Source of the DNA: Triatoma infestans
Taxonomy: Eukaryota > Arthropoda > Insecta > Hemiptera > Reduviidae
Length of the DNA: 64,000 bases
Assembly (NCBI GenBank): GCA_011037195.1
Contig: JAAEAF010000285.1
Span: forward strand, 62,001 to 126,000
Direction of reading: 5' to 3'
This document shows positions 11,198 through 22,454 of this stretch, in pieces. Each line of letters begins with the position of its first letter. Position 1 is the first letter of the stretch. The notes under the pieces are model-generated. The model was not told the origin of the DNA. It searched no databases and worked only from the letters and a program-made list of their open reading frames with translations. The translations under genes and the position numbers were made by a program.

Positions 11198-11830
11198 GGA
11201 CTTCAACACGTGTATTTCCAGTGAAAAACTCGATTTGAAAAAAATTGACACGATTTGATACTTCCGCTTTAAAAAAAAATGACAAAAATTGACACTTCTT
11301 ACTAGGAGTAAGAAGTTTTGCAATCCATTTAATTCTTATTAACATTTTACAGATGAAAAAAAATCTTCAAATATAAGGAAATGATATTTTAAACGAAAGA
11401 AAGCGTAACATCATCCACCATTCCCCTAGAATTCCTCTAAAATGAATTTTGTAGATAAATTGTCCAAATAAAAATCACAGATATACATGTATGTAGTACG
11501 TATATAATGTTTAAAGAAAATCGTTGGAGCCGTTTTCTATGAAAATGCCCCCACCAAACAACCGAAAAAAAAAAATTCAGTAAACTTGTTACTTCCGGTT
11601 GAGTGTAATTAAGGTTGAACAATTTTATCTTACTGTCGTGTTCTCTGTTAGCTACTAAACAAAATATTTAGTATGAACTTTCTACGATTGCCATTTTTTT
11701 TACTTGTCCCCTTCCCTAAATAAACACAAACACACAGAAACCAGTTTCTACAAAAATCACTATTTCAAACCTTAAACACGTAACTTCCGGTGCCGTGAAA
11801 TTGCTATACTTTCCAAGAAAAGAAAGTAAT
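11198..11830 (-). repeat. ~1-kb MITE-like repeat, divergent copy
   Basis: A decayed reverse copy of the 147-1040 family. It retains TGACACGATT, ACTTCTTACTAGGAGTAAG, TTTAAAGAAAATCGTTGGAG, ACTTCCGGTT and ATGAACTTTCTACGATT in the family order, but with many substitutions and gaps. It is non-coding. Confidence 0.55.
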
Positions 11831-12300
11831 GAATAAAAAAAAAAGAAATAAACCAGAAATAAACTTTCAAAAAAATGAAGAAATAATTTGTTTTGTAAAC
11901 AATAGTATGCAAAATTATTTAAATAAGAAAAAAAATTGTTTGGGCAGTTTCATTTAAATACAAAGCTTAATATTACAATCTGTAAAAAAAAAAAAAAAAA
12001 AATTCTCTTTAATCATGAAACTGACAAAAGGACAGACAACTAGAGATTTTCACTGGATTTCTTGTAGTGTACCTACTACTTCTTGTAACATATTATCATC
12101 CTCCGATGTCAACATAGTTTGTTTAAGCCAAGCTTACTTCCTATTTTCTTTTTTTTTTTTTTGCTTTTTGTATCAAATTATTACGACATTTTCTAACTTA
12201 AATGCTAAATTTTCACATTGTACACTAAATATTGTTTTTTCTTTCAATAATTTCTTTGCAAATGTACAATTTAAAATTGTATACAATAAGCAAATGTGAT
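11831..12300. other. unassigned AT-rich interval
   Basis: Poly-A/poly-T runs and AT-rich sequence. The open frames here are low-complexity Phe-rich and I do not regard them as genes. Confidence 0.4.
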
Positions 12301-12571
12301 GAATGTTTACATGAATATATAAAACTTTTAAAAGTAATATTAAAGTTTATAGAAGAGAAAAGTATACAGAGAGTTTGCAGAAGAGAAAAAGATAATAGGA
12401 TGAGATTCTGATGGAGGTCAGAACTGAAGTTAATAGGCCTAGAGGATGGCCAAGATGGGGTATCTTGAATATATTGTACGCCTAGATTTAAAAAAAGAAG
12501 AAGACAATTAACGGCGTCCATGAAAAGAATGGTATAGGATAGAGATCAGTGGAATGGATGGTTAGAGGTAT
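12301..12571 (+). mobile_element. RTE-like LINE 3' coding remnant
   Basis: Broken plus-strand translation ends with a DRDQWNGWLEVL-like peptide, the usual C-terminus (DRDxWRxWL) of arthropod RTE-type LINE polyproteins. It is interrupted at 12572 by a solo LTR. Several stops show it is dead. Confidence 0.5.
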
Positions 12572-13250
12572 TGTAATGGAATCGTTTGATGTGTGATTCC
12601 TGATGTAGTAGATATCTTGAAGAGGGCGGAAGTTAGTTGAGAGTTTTTGGAAGTTAGTGCTCGAATAATTAAACGGATTTTATAAAAATAAACTGTATTT
12701 TAACAATAATAAGAACGTTAGAAATTGTAACTAATAACTAGCAAAATACTTAGTAATAAATAGAAGATAAATTATTAATAAATTAGAATGACTGAAATAA
12801 CTGAACTAAGATGCACTACTAAAGAATGATAAGTTTGAATATAACTGTAAATTGCCGCTCGGGTATATAGACGTGCTCGTTTGGCCGTAGATGACATAAT
12901 CATTGCTCGTTGTATATGATAGAGTTTATATATTGGTGTTGGCCACACTCACACCAAGACATCTGTCCTAATGTGCGACCATGTGTGACCTTCGTAGTTT
13001 GCTGACCTTATTTAGGTCAGTGATCAACCTTTTCGGTGCTTGCTTTTTTGATGTACAGTATTGACAAAAGGCTTTGTTAATCGTTTGTTTGGCCGCGGCT
13101 GTCTTGAAGCCGGCGGCCGGTTGCTGGTTATACTTTTATTACTGCCATCCTTTGTGAAGATAGCAGTTGGGTGTTGCCACTAGTTGTAAATTATTCTTTC
13201 TTTGGTGTTTGTGGCTTTGCCGATGTCAATGACTTTGCCATGTCATTACA
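12572..13250 (-). mobile_element. solo LTR (679 bp) with 5-bp target duplication
   Basis: The termini are TGTAATG...CATTACA and the element is flanked by a perfect 5-bp direct repeat, GGTAT (12567-12571 and 13251-13255). This is the structure of an LTR-retrotransposon solo LTR. On the minus strand a TATATAAAC box (about 12925) lies downstream of the TGTAATGA end, so minus orientation is preferred. There are no internal gag/pol domains, so it arose by LTR-LTR recombination. Confidence 0.85.
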
Positions 13251-13255
13251 GGTAT

Positions 13256-14500
13256 CTGGCTCGACGCTGAAAAGCACAGAGTCTCAGAAAAGGAAGAAGG
13301 GAAAGAACGATACTGCTACGCAAAAAAAAAACGCGTTTAAAGTATGAGTGCTTTCTCCGGCAGCTACCCCTGTTCTGTCTCTCTTGTTTAGGATATTTGT
13401 AAGACTTAGTTAGTAGGTAATAGATTAGTGATGTAGCTAGTAAGTCAGGGTAAGTTTAGGTTTAAGTTAGAATAAGCGTAGAGAAGTAGGAAGTAGAAAT
13501 TAGAGTAGATTTATTGTAGTTAAATACTTCTAGCTTAGTTAGTTGTAAGTCAAGACACCAGGTAGCAGCAGCAGACGGATGGAGCATTAATGGTGTGAAG
13601 AGTGGAGGAGGGAATGGAATGATGGAAAGGGGGACATCAGCTGGCAAAAAAGAAGTCAAGGTCATTAGAGAGACGACAAAGTTAGAGGTGTTCAGAGTCT
13701 GTCACAAAAAGACGAAAATTTGGCAACCTCAGAAGAACATTGAGTTTTGAGGTCAAGCGGATTAAGCTGAGGAGCGGCCAGGACTCTGAAATCCCGAAAG
13801 GTGGGTTATTTGTGATGTGTGAACCTCAAAAAAAAAAAAAATTATTAAAGTGAAACCCAGGCCTGGTGTTGGAAAGGAGTAAATCATTACAACTCAAATT
13901 AGTGAACTAACTTAACTTTTTTTTTTTTTTTTTTTTGTTTTTTATTTTTTAGTTATCGGGCAACCCTTTATTTTAATCCTTACCCACTTTTTTGTGTACT
14001 ATAAAATTAAGATTATCTTATTTAATTTTGAGAGGAGTGGAGCGTTGGCATTACACTTTTTCGTTTTGTTATTATTTTTTTTTTTGTTTTTGTATTTCCC
14101 AGACTGGATTTTTTTTTGTATGTGTTTTTTGGTTGTAAATAAATATTGTATTCTATTAATTTTTTTTTTTAAAGTGGATATCATTTCCCTATCAATTGTT
14201 CGAGTGTAAAGGAACCATTATAACCTAGATGAGTAAGTTACTACCAGTGCTTTACGTGGAAGAGAGGCACAGCTGGTGTGGTTGCTAGAGAGATTTTATA
14301 ACCGCAACACATAGGTAGTGTAATGGTTAGAATATCGGCCTACGGCCGTTAACTTTACAAGTTCGACGCAAACCAATCACTTAATTTTTCATTTAAATTA
14401 TTATTTCTACATATTTCGCCCTATTTTTTATAATTTTGCTATTTTCCTTTTAATTTAGAGTCACTGAAGCACTGTTGTTTTTAGTTTTGTCTTTCGGTGA
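13256..14500. other. unassigned interval with tRNA-like scrap
   Basis: Contains long T-runs (13919-13936, 14070-14086) and a weak tRNA-like phrase at about 14313-14370 (TAGTGTAATGGTTAGAATAT ... AAGTTCGACGC) that may be a SINE relic. No convincing gene is seen. Open frames here follow homopolymers. Confidence 0.4.
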
Positions 14501-14510
14501 GAAAGACACC

Positions 14511-14549
14511 GAATAACAATGGCACTGGGTGACAGTGCCTTTGTTATTC
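14511..14549. repeat. perfect-type hairpin, 17-bp stem
   Basis: GAATAACAATGGCACTG, a 5-base loop, then CAGTGCCTTTGTTATTC. The stem has a single mismatch. Its role is unknown. It is not next to a recognised gene, so it may be a relic of an element end. Confidence 0.55.
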
Positions 14550-15192
14550 AAAATTATCTTTCTCTACCTGGTATTTTCCTTCTTTTTTTTCTATTTTCCA
14601 TTCTAGTTTGTTTACCCCCCCATCTCCCTGAGCTGCCCAAGGCAACTGTTGTCCGCCCCAAAGGACTTTGGGGTGTAACAATATAAAGTATCATACTAAT
14701 TTTTTACAAATTTGGGAATATAAAAAAAAATAGTTGGGTACCTAATGTAATTTAAAAGAAATTGAAGATATAATTAATTTTATCGGGGTCCGTTATTACA
14801 ATAACGATTACACCCTTACATGTTACAACAGTTTATAACAAGAAGTTGGAAAAAATGGGTGATGTCCTCCAATGGTTCTAATTGGACTTGATCTCTTTCA
14901 ATTATTCCCAAAAAATTATGCTTATCATAAATTAAATAATTATTATTAACCAAAGAATCATATAATATTTAATTAAATAATAATGCACTAAACATATTTT
15001 GTTTATTTTTCCACCATACAGAGTAACCAACTACTCGACAACAGACGGAATATTCAACCATGCTGACCATGTGTTAGTTGTATTTCCTATTACGTTTTGG
15101 GTGTCAAGTTTAATAGTGTTATTATTTATATTATTATTATTATTACTAATTTTTCAATTCCAATAAGTTTTGTAGGAGACTATGGTATAATT

Positions 15193-15462
15193 AGTCTTCA
15201 CGCGTTGGTCTAGTGGCTAGCGCACTCGCCTTTCGTGCGAGAATTCAGGATTCGATTCCCGTGAGGGCAAAGTCTGTGGTTAACCCAGCATCGTGATAAA
15301 AAGTGGGAAGCTACAGTTAGTAGCGCCCTAGGTAGCGAAGGCTGGAACTAAACGGCGTGGGAACTGCGGCGTACTTACCACATGTCCCCCTCCCTATTCA
15401 AATCGCCGTCTGGCAAGCCTAGGCCCTTAATGGGCTGTTGCGCCTTAGGTTTTTTTTTAATA
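15193..15462 (+). mobile_element. tRNA-derived SINE, family A, copy 2
   Basis: Same family as 10859-11117, with A box TGGTCTAGTGG and a B-box region ATTCGATTCCCGTGAG. The shared body TAGTAGCGCCCTAGGTAGCG and a T-rich tail follow. An 8-bp duplication, GTATAATT, flanks it (15185-15192 and 15463-15470). Confidence 0.88.
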
Positions 15463-15470
15463 GTATAATT

Positions 15471-17620
15471 GAATATTCATAAACCAACCCACTTGAACCG
15501 AAACAACTTTAATATAGTCCAGTAATATAGTTTCAGTAAAAAGATATTAACAATAATCACATTAAATATTTTTATAGTAGCCAAATATTACTTATAAAGA
15601 TTGAACATTTTCATTATCTCATTCATACATTTTGATAGGAAAATCATAATAATAAAAAAATTAATTATTTTTATAAAAATTTTAATTCTTTTTTTAATAA
15701 ATTATGTTATAAAAACTGAAAACATAAAGGTAGCTGTCCCTTTTTAATTATACATCTTTCTAGTGTATAAAGGGTAATTAAAATAAATTAGGCTACGTTT
15801 TTGTCCTTTTTTTTTTTTTACGAGGGACTTCATTTACCTTTTGGAACCTCCTACACTCAAGTAATTAAAAGATTAAATTGTTTCTAAGGAAACTGAAACA
15901 GTGTTTGTTGCTCTGTTAAATATTTCTGCTTGAACTTTATTTGAATCATAACCACTTTTGTTAATTACCGTTAAACGTTTTATTTCAAGTGAATCTCTAT
16001 TTCCCTTGTTTTTTTTTATTTTTTATTATCGTTTTGTCTCTAAGGAGTTTCTATAATAAAGTGTATTTTAAGAAGGAGAATTCATAATGGACGGTTTATG
16101 ATGAAAAAGTATTCAAGTTCATATTTCTATGGATTTAAAAAGACAGCCAAAACTTTGGAATCTTAGTTTGTCTGTCTCCAAGAATCGTAGTGGATTTCTT
16201 TCAGCCTTTCTTTCAGCCTACCCTGATTGAAATCTCATTCAGCTAGCCGGTTATGCTCTGAACAGTCTAAGGAATAAGTTTATGAAAGTAAAAAAATTAC
16301 ATTTCACTAACAGAGACAAATAACATTTATAACCGATAAATAACATTAGATCCCCGGATCAAATTCCTGTTGAATTCGTGAATTTTGTTTTTAATAATTT
16401 TTTAAGCGATCTTCGTCTGTTTATATAAATGTAACAGCAAAGAAAGTAAAGGAGAAACAAAACCCAAAATCACTCTCTCGGACTGGAGTGGGAGAAACTG
16501 TATAAAACGACGTTGAGAATTCAGTTTAATACATCCAATCGCTAGGTGTCATTACTCTGACCACTCTACCTTAAACATTTCTTTATTGTAAAGTCCAGGC
16601 AGCCTGTCTCTACTTATTAATATATTGGTTAACCAGTGTTAACCAAGTCTTCTTCTTAATTCATTAACCACACAAATTTTCTCCACCCTACACATCCTTT
16701 ATATAAATGTTTCAACATACTCATGTTCCCCAATTTGTAATGATTATTTGTACTGGTTTAATATCAATTACTTCTCTAAAACAGTCTATAAAGACACTTC
16801 CCTGACGAGAGACCTCTTTTACTATAAGGGCAATGTTCCTCAACAATGGCTTCAGCAGCTTATCATTTTCAGTAGAGAAATTTGAAAAATATCATTATAA
16901 ATATTGAAATAATAGTCGAGGAAAAAAAGTCTAAAACTAGGATGAGTAGTCTTGAGAATGGCTGCAATAAGATTTGTAAGCAAACCACTTTACAATCCTA
17001 TAGGAATTTTATATTCATCAACTAACAATCGTAATTAAAAAAATTGTGAAAGAATTAATAACAGATGTGAGTCATAATGAATAAGCGCAAAGTCATCTTC
17101 TTTCAAAAAAGAATATAAAAAAGATAATCCATTGACAAGAAACCGCGAATGATTACGTATAATATTAATAAAAAAAAATAATAATAATTCAAGATAGGGT
17201 TATTAAAAATATAAATTTTTAAAATATTTCTTGTAAGTTAATTCATTAATTTATATTCGGTAGAAACAAATGGAAAACCAATTAGCAACTTCTTAAGGCA
17301 TCAACGACACAATTATCATTTCCCATTAATAATCTTATTATAAAAGAGGTAAATAGATAATAAATTTGTCATTTCGATAAAATATTTTAAAAAAAAATAG
17401 AAGTTCTTATAAAGAAATGATAGACGATTAGAGAACTGCTCATTCAGAGAAATTAAAATCAATTTTTTAATATGTATACATCAAAAGACGTAATTACGAT
17501 GATAATTCAGTTTCAAAAATTTGGCACTTCAAACTCTTTTGGCAATGCGAGTAAAAATGTAACAATATGTATGACCGTAATCACGTATGTTCGTCTAAAT
17601 TAATATAAACGAAAGAAGAC
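15471..17620. other. 2.1-kb interval without recognised features
   Basis: AT-rich sequence with no convincing coding region. A TATA-like GTATAAAACGACG near 16501 is preceded by moderately GC-richer DNA, but nothing further supports a promoter. Confidence 0.4.
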
Positions 17621-17621
17621 T

Positions 17622-19150
17622 TGGCCTGGAGTGTATGGGCAAATTCGCCAGCATCTTCCAGTCGGAAATCCACGCAAATGGAAGATATGTCCAGTCTAGC
17701 TTTGATAACAGAGGGATTGTGATCCTATCTGTTAGGCAGGCCGGCCAATGTCGAAGAATCGTAGGTAAAAATGGGGGGATTACTCCCAAGATGATGTTTT
17801 GGATTTATGGTATGGTTATTAAACCAAGGTTGTTGTATGCGGCTGTGGTGTGTGGCGGCGCATTGAGATAAGATTCGCTAGGCTGCTGCTTGAGGATATT
17901 CAACGCTTGGCTTGTCTGGCGGTGACCGGTGCGATGCGGACCACGTCTACAGCTGCAATGGAGACTTTATTAGGAATTCACCGCTCTTTGTAGAGGTGAA
18001 AACTATGGCAATGAAAGCCTGTTATAGAATTAAACAGGCAGGTTTTTGGCAGGTTTTAAGCGATATGGTCACTCTACCATCCATCTCGAGATGCTTTTCC
18101 TGTTACAGGTTTTCCTTCTGATAGAATGTTGAAAACTTTTGTTTTCGAGCATTCTTACAGTGTCAGGTTAGCCTCTAGGGAAGATTGGTCAAGATTGGGT
18201 CCGTCTGGCATGATACCTGATAATTACTTCCGGTGTTACACGGACGGTACCAGAATGAATGGTAGGTGTGGAGCTGCGGTCTATTTTGAGACCGGAGATC
18301 ATTTGACAATCTCTTGGTGAATGGACCACGGTCTTCCAGACTGAGGTTTATGCTATTCTTTGTTGTGTTTTGGATGAGAGGGTACGTAACACTAGCTTAA
18401 AAGGTGTGCTCGGACAGCCAGGCTGCGCTGAAGGCGCTGAGTTCATGTGTCTTTACTTCCAGGTTGGTGTTAGAATGTTCTACAAGACTGGAAGAGCTTT
18501 TTTCTCTGAAGGATGTGCTTCCAGTCTGGGTGCCAAGTCACATGGGAATTTTTGGGAATGAGGAGGTGGATAGGTTTGCCAAATTAGGCGCCTCTCTTCC
18601 TTTCATTGGTCCCGAGTCTGTGTGTCTTTTGGCACATGCTGTCAGGCTTCAAGACATGGACATCTTCACAGCATTGATCCTTATGGATGAGCTCAGTTGG
18701 TTTTCAGCAGTCCAAAATGCTCATCGGGGGTCCGGACAAGGCCATTAGTGAGACGTTGCTGTGCTTGGAGCGCTCTCAGGCATCTGTTGGATCTCTTACT
18801 GGACATTGTGGTTTAAGGAGACATCGCTACATAATGGGGCTCATGCCGGATCCATTTTGTAGAGTCTGTGAGACAGAGGAGGAAACACCCATCCATCTTA
18901 TGACTGATTGCTTGGGTTGTGAGGAAATTAGGTTCAGGACCTTTGGTCGGAATAGGATGTCTGTGGAAGAGCTTAGGCTGTTTCCGCTTAAGGTTATTGT
19001 CCGATTTATTCGGACTGCGATGAATCTTAGATGGATTAGACTCGGGTCTGGATTTTTGTTATAGACCCGGCTTGTTGTTGTTTTTCTTGGGCCCAGTGAG
19101 GCTTTGGATCGCGTAGGGTTTCCCTCCCCACAGACAAATAATAATAATAC
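17622..19150 (+). mobile_element. R1/jockey-group LINE, 3' half, degenerate
   Basis: Frameshifted plus-strand translation gives, in order, the end of a reverse transcriptase (GITPKMMFWIYGMVIKPRLL), a thumb/linker region, an RNase H domain (YTDGTRMNGRCGAAVYFE, then CSDSQAALKALSS, then VPSHMGIFGNEEVDRFAK) and a C-terminal CxxC-like tail (HRYIMGLMPDPFCRVCE, then ETPIHLMTDC). This is the gene order of R1/I/jockey-group LINEs carrying RNase H. It ends in a CCCACAGACAAATAATAATAA tail, so the 3' end is preserved and the 5' end is truncated. At least four frame breaks make it a pseudogene. Confidence 0.85.
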
Positions 19151-19154
19151 TTAA

Positions 19155-20100
19155 GCAGGCCGCCAATAGAGCTATATATTCATGTCATCAGTTAGAAAAT
19201 CACACGAGAGAATATGTTGGATAACCCCATGACTTGGACAAAAATAACAAAATCATTCTATTCTGGATGCCAGGGTATGTTGGACTATTGTGTAACGAAA
19301 TGGCTACCTCATAGTAAGGATCCTTTATAAGCTAGAAACTTTCTTTGGGATAAACAACCAGTCTCTTCAAGTAGAGCTCAATAATGAGTAGGAAATAAAT
19401 AGAGCATTGTTCTGGAAAACTATCCCAAGACTTTGTCTGGCAATAAAGTCTGAACAAAAAAAGGCTTCGTATGCTGACGGATTGCTGAGGCACCTATTTT
19501 CCTGGAAGGCCCCTCAAAGACTCGCACAAACTATCTCCTCATCAGAACAAAAGTGGAGCTAAGGAGAATTACTACCCTAGTTACAGGACATTGTCTTTTA
19601 AGGGAACATCTGCATAATATGGGTCTCTCTGCACCCACTTTGCAGAAAATGCGGACAAAAGAATGAGACACCGTTTCACCTTCTTGAAGGTGCGTGCACT
19701 ACCCTCGCACACGATTTCTAAAATTTGGCGCCCACATTCTGAAGCCGAAGACGTGATCAGACATTTCATTCGCCTCAGCTTTGGCGTTTTTTAATGATAC
19801 AGGGCTGATGTGAGGCGTCTTTACGGGGTGCACAATGGGCTCAGCTGAGGTCTAAGTGCTGAACCTCCTTTGGAGGCCCTGAGTTTCTAGATGAGACGCT
19901 GACGGATTTCCTGAAGGAATATTGTAGATTTCGAGGACAACTCAAGAGGCTAGGCTTGTCTAGAAAGTGATAGCACATGCAAAATTCTGTGGGGATTTGG
20001 AGTAAACTCCAAAACAAATCCTGATAGACTGTGCTGCTTTCATTCAAAGAATGTTTAGAAAGCCTGGGCACCAATCACCAGGTGATGGAGGAAAATATAT
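19155..20100 (+). mobile_element. second degenerate R1-like LINE 3' fragment
   Basis: It lies directly after the previous LINE tail. Broken translation gives FWMPGYVGLLCNEMAT (the RNase H HVGIxGNExAD block), then a conserved GHCLLREHLHNMGLS-like segment and LCRKCGQKNETPFHLLEG, the same domains as 18500-19000 but much more decayed. Possible 3'UTR follows from about 19790. The tandem arrangement suggests two independent insertions of related elements. Confidence 0.65.
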
Positions 20101-21240
20101 TGTCCCTAGAAACTTTTCAGATTTTATTTCTTAGTGAAATCCATCTGGAAGGGATGCTGTAGTTTGAAAAGTCTCATCTCGGCTCTGGTAAGGAGGCATA
20201 ATAAACCTCATTAGTCACAGTACATCATACTCCATAAAAATAAAAAGCTATTTTTTTTTATTTAAAGAAATAAGATATTTAGCCAACAATTAATTCAATA
20301 AAAACATGATGGATGAATAACAGTGTAAGTGGTACACTGTAGGATGACGTTAGAGAAAGATCAATCAGTGCGAAGATGTTGTGACATTCAACAAAGGAAC
20401 GTGACATTCTATTTTACCTCTTAGTGATGTATTATGTTTACTTAAATCAAATGGATACACCACTATCTCCATTCTATTCATTCTGGGTATATTTTCTTAA
20501 TGTATTTTCTTAAGTCCCCAAACGGGAAAACATTTATTTAGTACATTAGAGATTGAAATTACATTAGGACTGTAACACAGATTAATATTAAATTTTATAC
20601 TGTGAAACCATTTTCATTAAAAAATAATGAACTATTGGTTCATTTTCTAGATTATCTCCGATGTTTTTATGTAGGAGTATATTAAATGAGTTCGAAAATC
20701 TTGAATCCTCATTTTTTTCTATTAAAATTTCCTCCTAAAGCATGTGAATATAATCCATCTTGCTCTTTAGGATCTGTAGGCAAATTTGACTGCCTCCAAA
20801 ATTGTTCACTAACAAGAATATTAGCCATTGCTCTGGGCAATTAGTAAGCAGAGACAGGTGTCATTAGATTGGAAGGATCAGCTCATGTTTTTGACTTTCA
20901 GCTCCTCAAACTGGAAGTCTTGAATCTTGCATTGCATCGCTGGAAGGATATCCTCTTACGTTTCGTTCAGTCAGGGAAATGCTGATCAAAAACAACATCT
21001 TTCGCCCCCTACTGTTCGCGATAAAACTGAATTCGATGAACCTGCCATTTAGACGAATTCATAACATATAAATACATAGGGTCGAAGAAATCATGAATCT
21101 TACTCTAACTATTAGTTACGTTGCGGGGGATGAAGTTGATCGCCTGCTCTTAGTTTCCTTTGCGTAATCTAAAAGATTCAGCAATGCGTCATCCAGAATA
21201 GTTCAGTCCACATGAACGTCTCAGGGGCTTGGAAATCAAA
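20101..21240. other. unassigned interval
   Basis: AT-rich DNA with moderately GC-richer islands (20840-21000, 21120-21260). I see no domain, RNA gene or element boundary. Confidence 0.35.
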
Positions 21241-21249
21241 CATTTCTAT

Positions 21250-21601
21250 ATTGCCGAATATAATGGGGTTGTTGAGGAGAGAAATTAGGTTTGATTAAAT
21301 GAACGAGATATGCTGACACTAATATAATGTAGCTAAGTTTATATAACTGTACTGAACTTTATAATGAAAATGATAGAATGAATAGTGAGAATAGAGATAT
21401 GACACGATGCGACGACTGGTGTACAGTTGTATGGTTGTACATGATAGATCCTTTAGATAGATTCCCACTGGCTTATATACACAGGTTCTCCCACTCTAGC
21501 CTGCCTAAGTCAGAGAGGTCTCTGTTAACCAGAGAAGGCCTCTCTTCGGCCTTCTCTCTGCTGTAGTTGCATCCTCTTTGCTGTGGATGGGTGCTATTAC
21601 A
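21250..21601 (-). repeat. LTR-like repeat, family L, copy 1
   Basis: It shares ACACTAATATAATGTAGC, GATTCCCACTGGCTTATATA, TAGCCTGCCTAAGTCAGAG and a terminal ATTACA with 42102-42387, and in part with 39370-39680. On the minus strand it starts TGTAATAGCACC and has TATATAAGCC about 130 bases in, the layout of an LTR U3. Internal genes are absent. The exact outer end is uncertain. Confidence 0.55.
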
Positions 21602-21990
21602 CCGAATGTGCACAGGATAAGTGAAGAGGCACAAAGCAGGCAGCTCTTCCACAACACTAGGCCAATCCCTTACGTCTCCGAAATCCCTTAGATTAAAAAA
21701 AAAAAAAAAAAACGAAAGGGACTATCCCTTTAAGGGAGAGGTATCAAACTCCAAGTAATAAGATACAGACCACTTGATGAGTGGTAAAATTTACGCGAGC
21801 CGTATCACATGGCCCAAATGTTTTTAAATATCCTATTAAGGATTTAGAAATAGTATAATTATGAAAAGAATTATGCAACTAATGTATCAATTTTCACAGA
21901 ATAGAAATTATTACATTTTTATGTAATAATATATAATTATTGTATTATTTATTAATAAATTTCTGACAACATAGTTTTATAAAATTAATC

Positions 21991-22173
21991 TTATTTGCCG
22001 GCTAATTGCCACAGTTTGATGCCTACCAATTTTTCAATATTTGGATTAAAAGACTGAGGAAAACCTACGTGCTTCATGATGGCTAGAATATAGTTATCAC
22101 TTATAATCTTGATCTGTAAATTATTTTGTTTATTTTCATACACGATAATTATTGTTCTCATGAATACGTACTC
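21991..22173 (-). CDS. candidate terminal coding exon of an unknown gene
   Basis: Minus strand: TTGCTACTTTCAG| acceptor at 22174, then 60 codons (EYVFMRTIIIVYENK, later KHVGFPQSFNPNIEKLVGIK, ending WQLAGK) and a TAA at 21991. An AATAAA lies about 35 bases further on. The composition is protein-like rather than low complexity. I recognise no family. Its acceptor is phase 0, which does not match the phase-1 donor at 37668, so it is not simply an alternative last exon spliced from that exon. It could belong to a nested gene or be chance. Confidence 0.25.
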   Translation of the reverse strand, partial: EYVFMRTIIIVYENKQNNLQIKIISDNYILAIMKHVGFPQSFNPNIEKLVGIKLWQLAGK

Positions 22174-22454
22174 CTGAAAGTAGCAAAAAATATGTACAGC
22201 CAACTTTTTTTTATTGCTGGATATTCTGTCTCCAAAGATGAATATAAATTTGGAATTTCCTACGTCTCAATATTTTTCATACAAAATTGAAACATTCTGG
22301 AAATCAATTAGTTCCAGTCGTATTGAGAACTAGGAACTCTTTTATTTTCAGAAGAAAAAGCCCCCATAAAAAATGAAAATATTTCTTTTAGCCTTTTGAA
22401 ATCATCAACACGCTTATCAAATTTTATTTTATTTTATTATATGTATGAAACAAA

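Noticed and set aside
13994..14209. Phe-rich 71-codon frame and its antisense Lys-rich frame
   Set aside because: Both derive from T-runs in AT-rich DNA.
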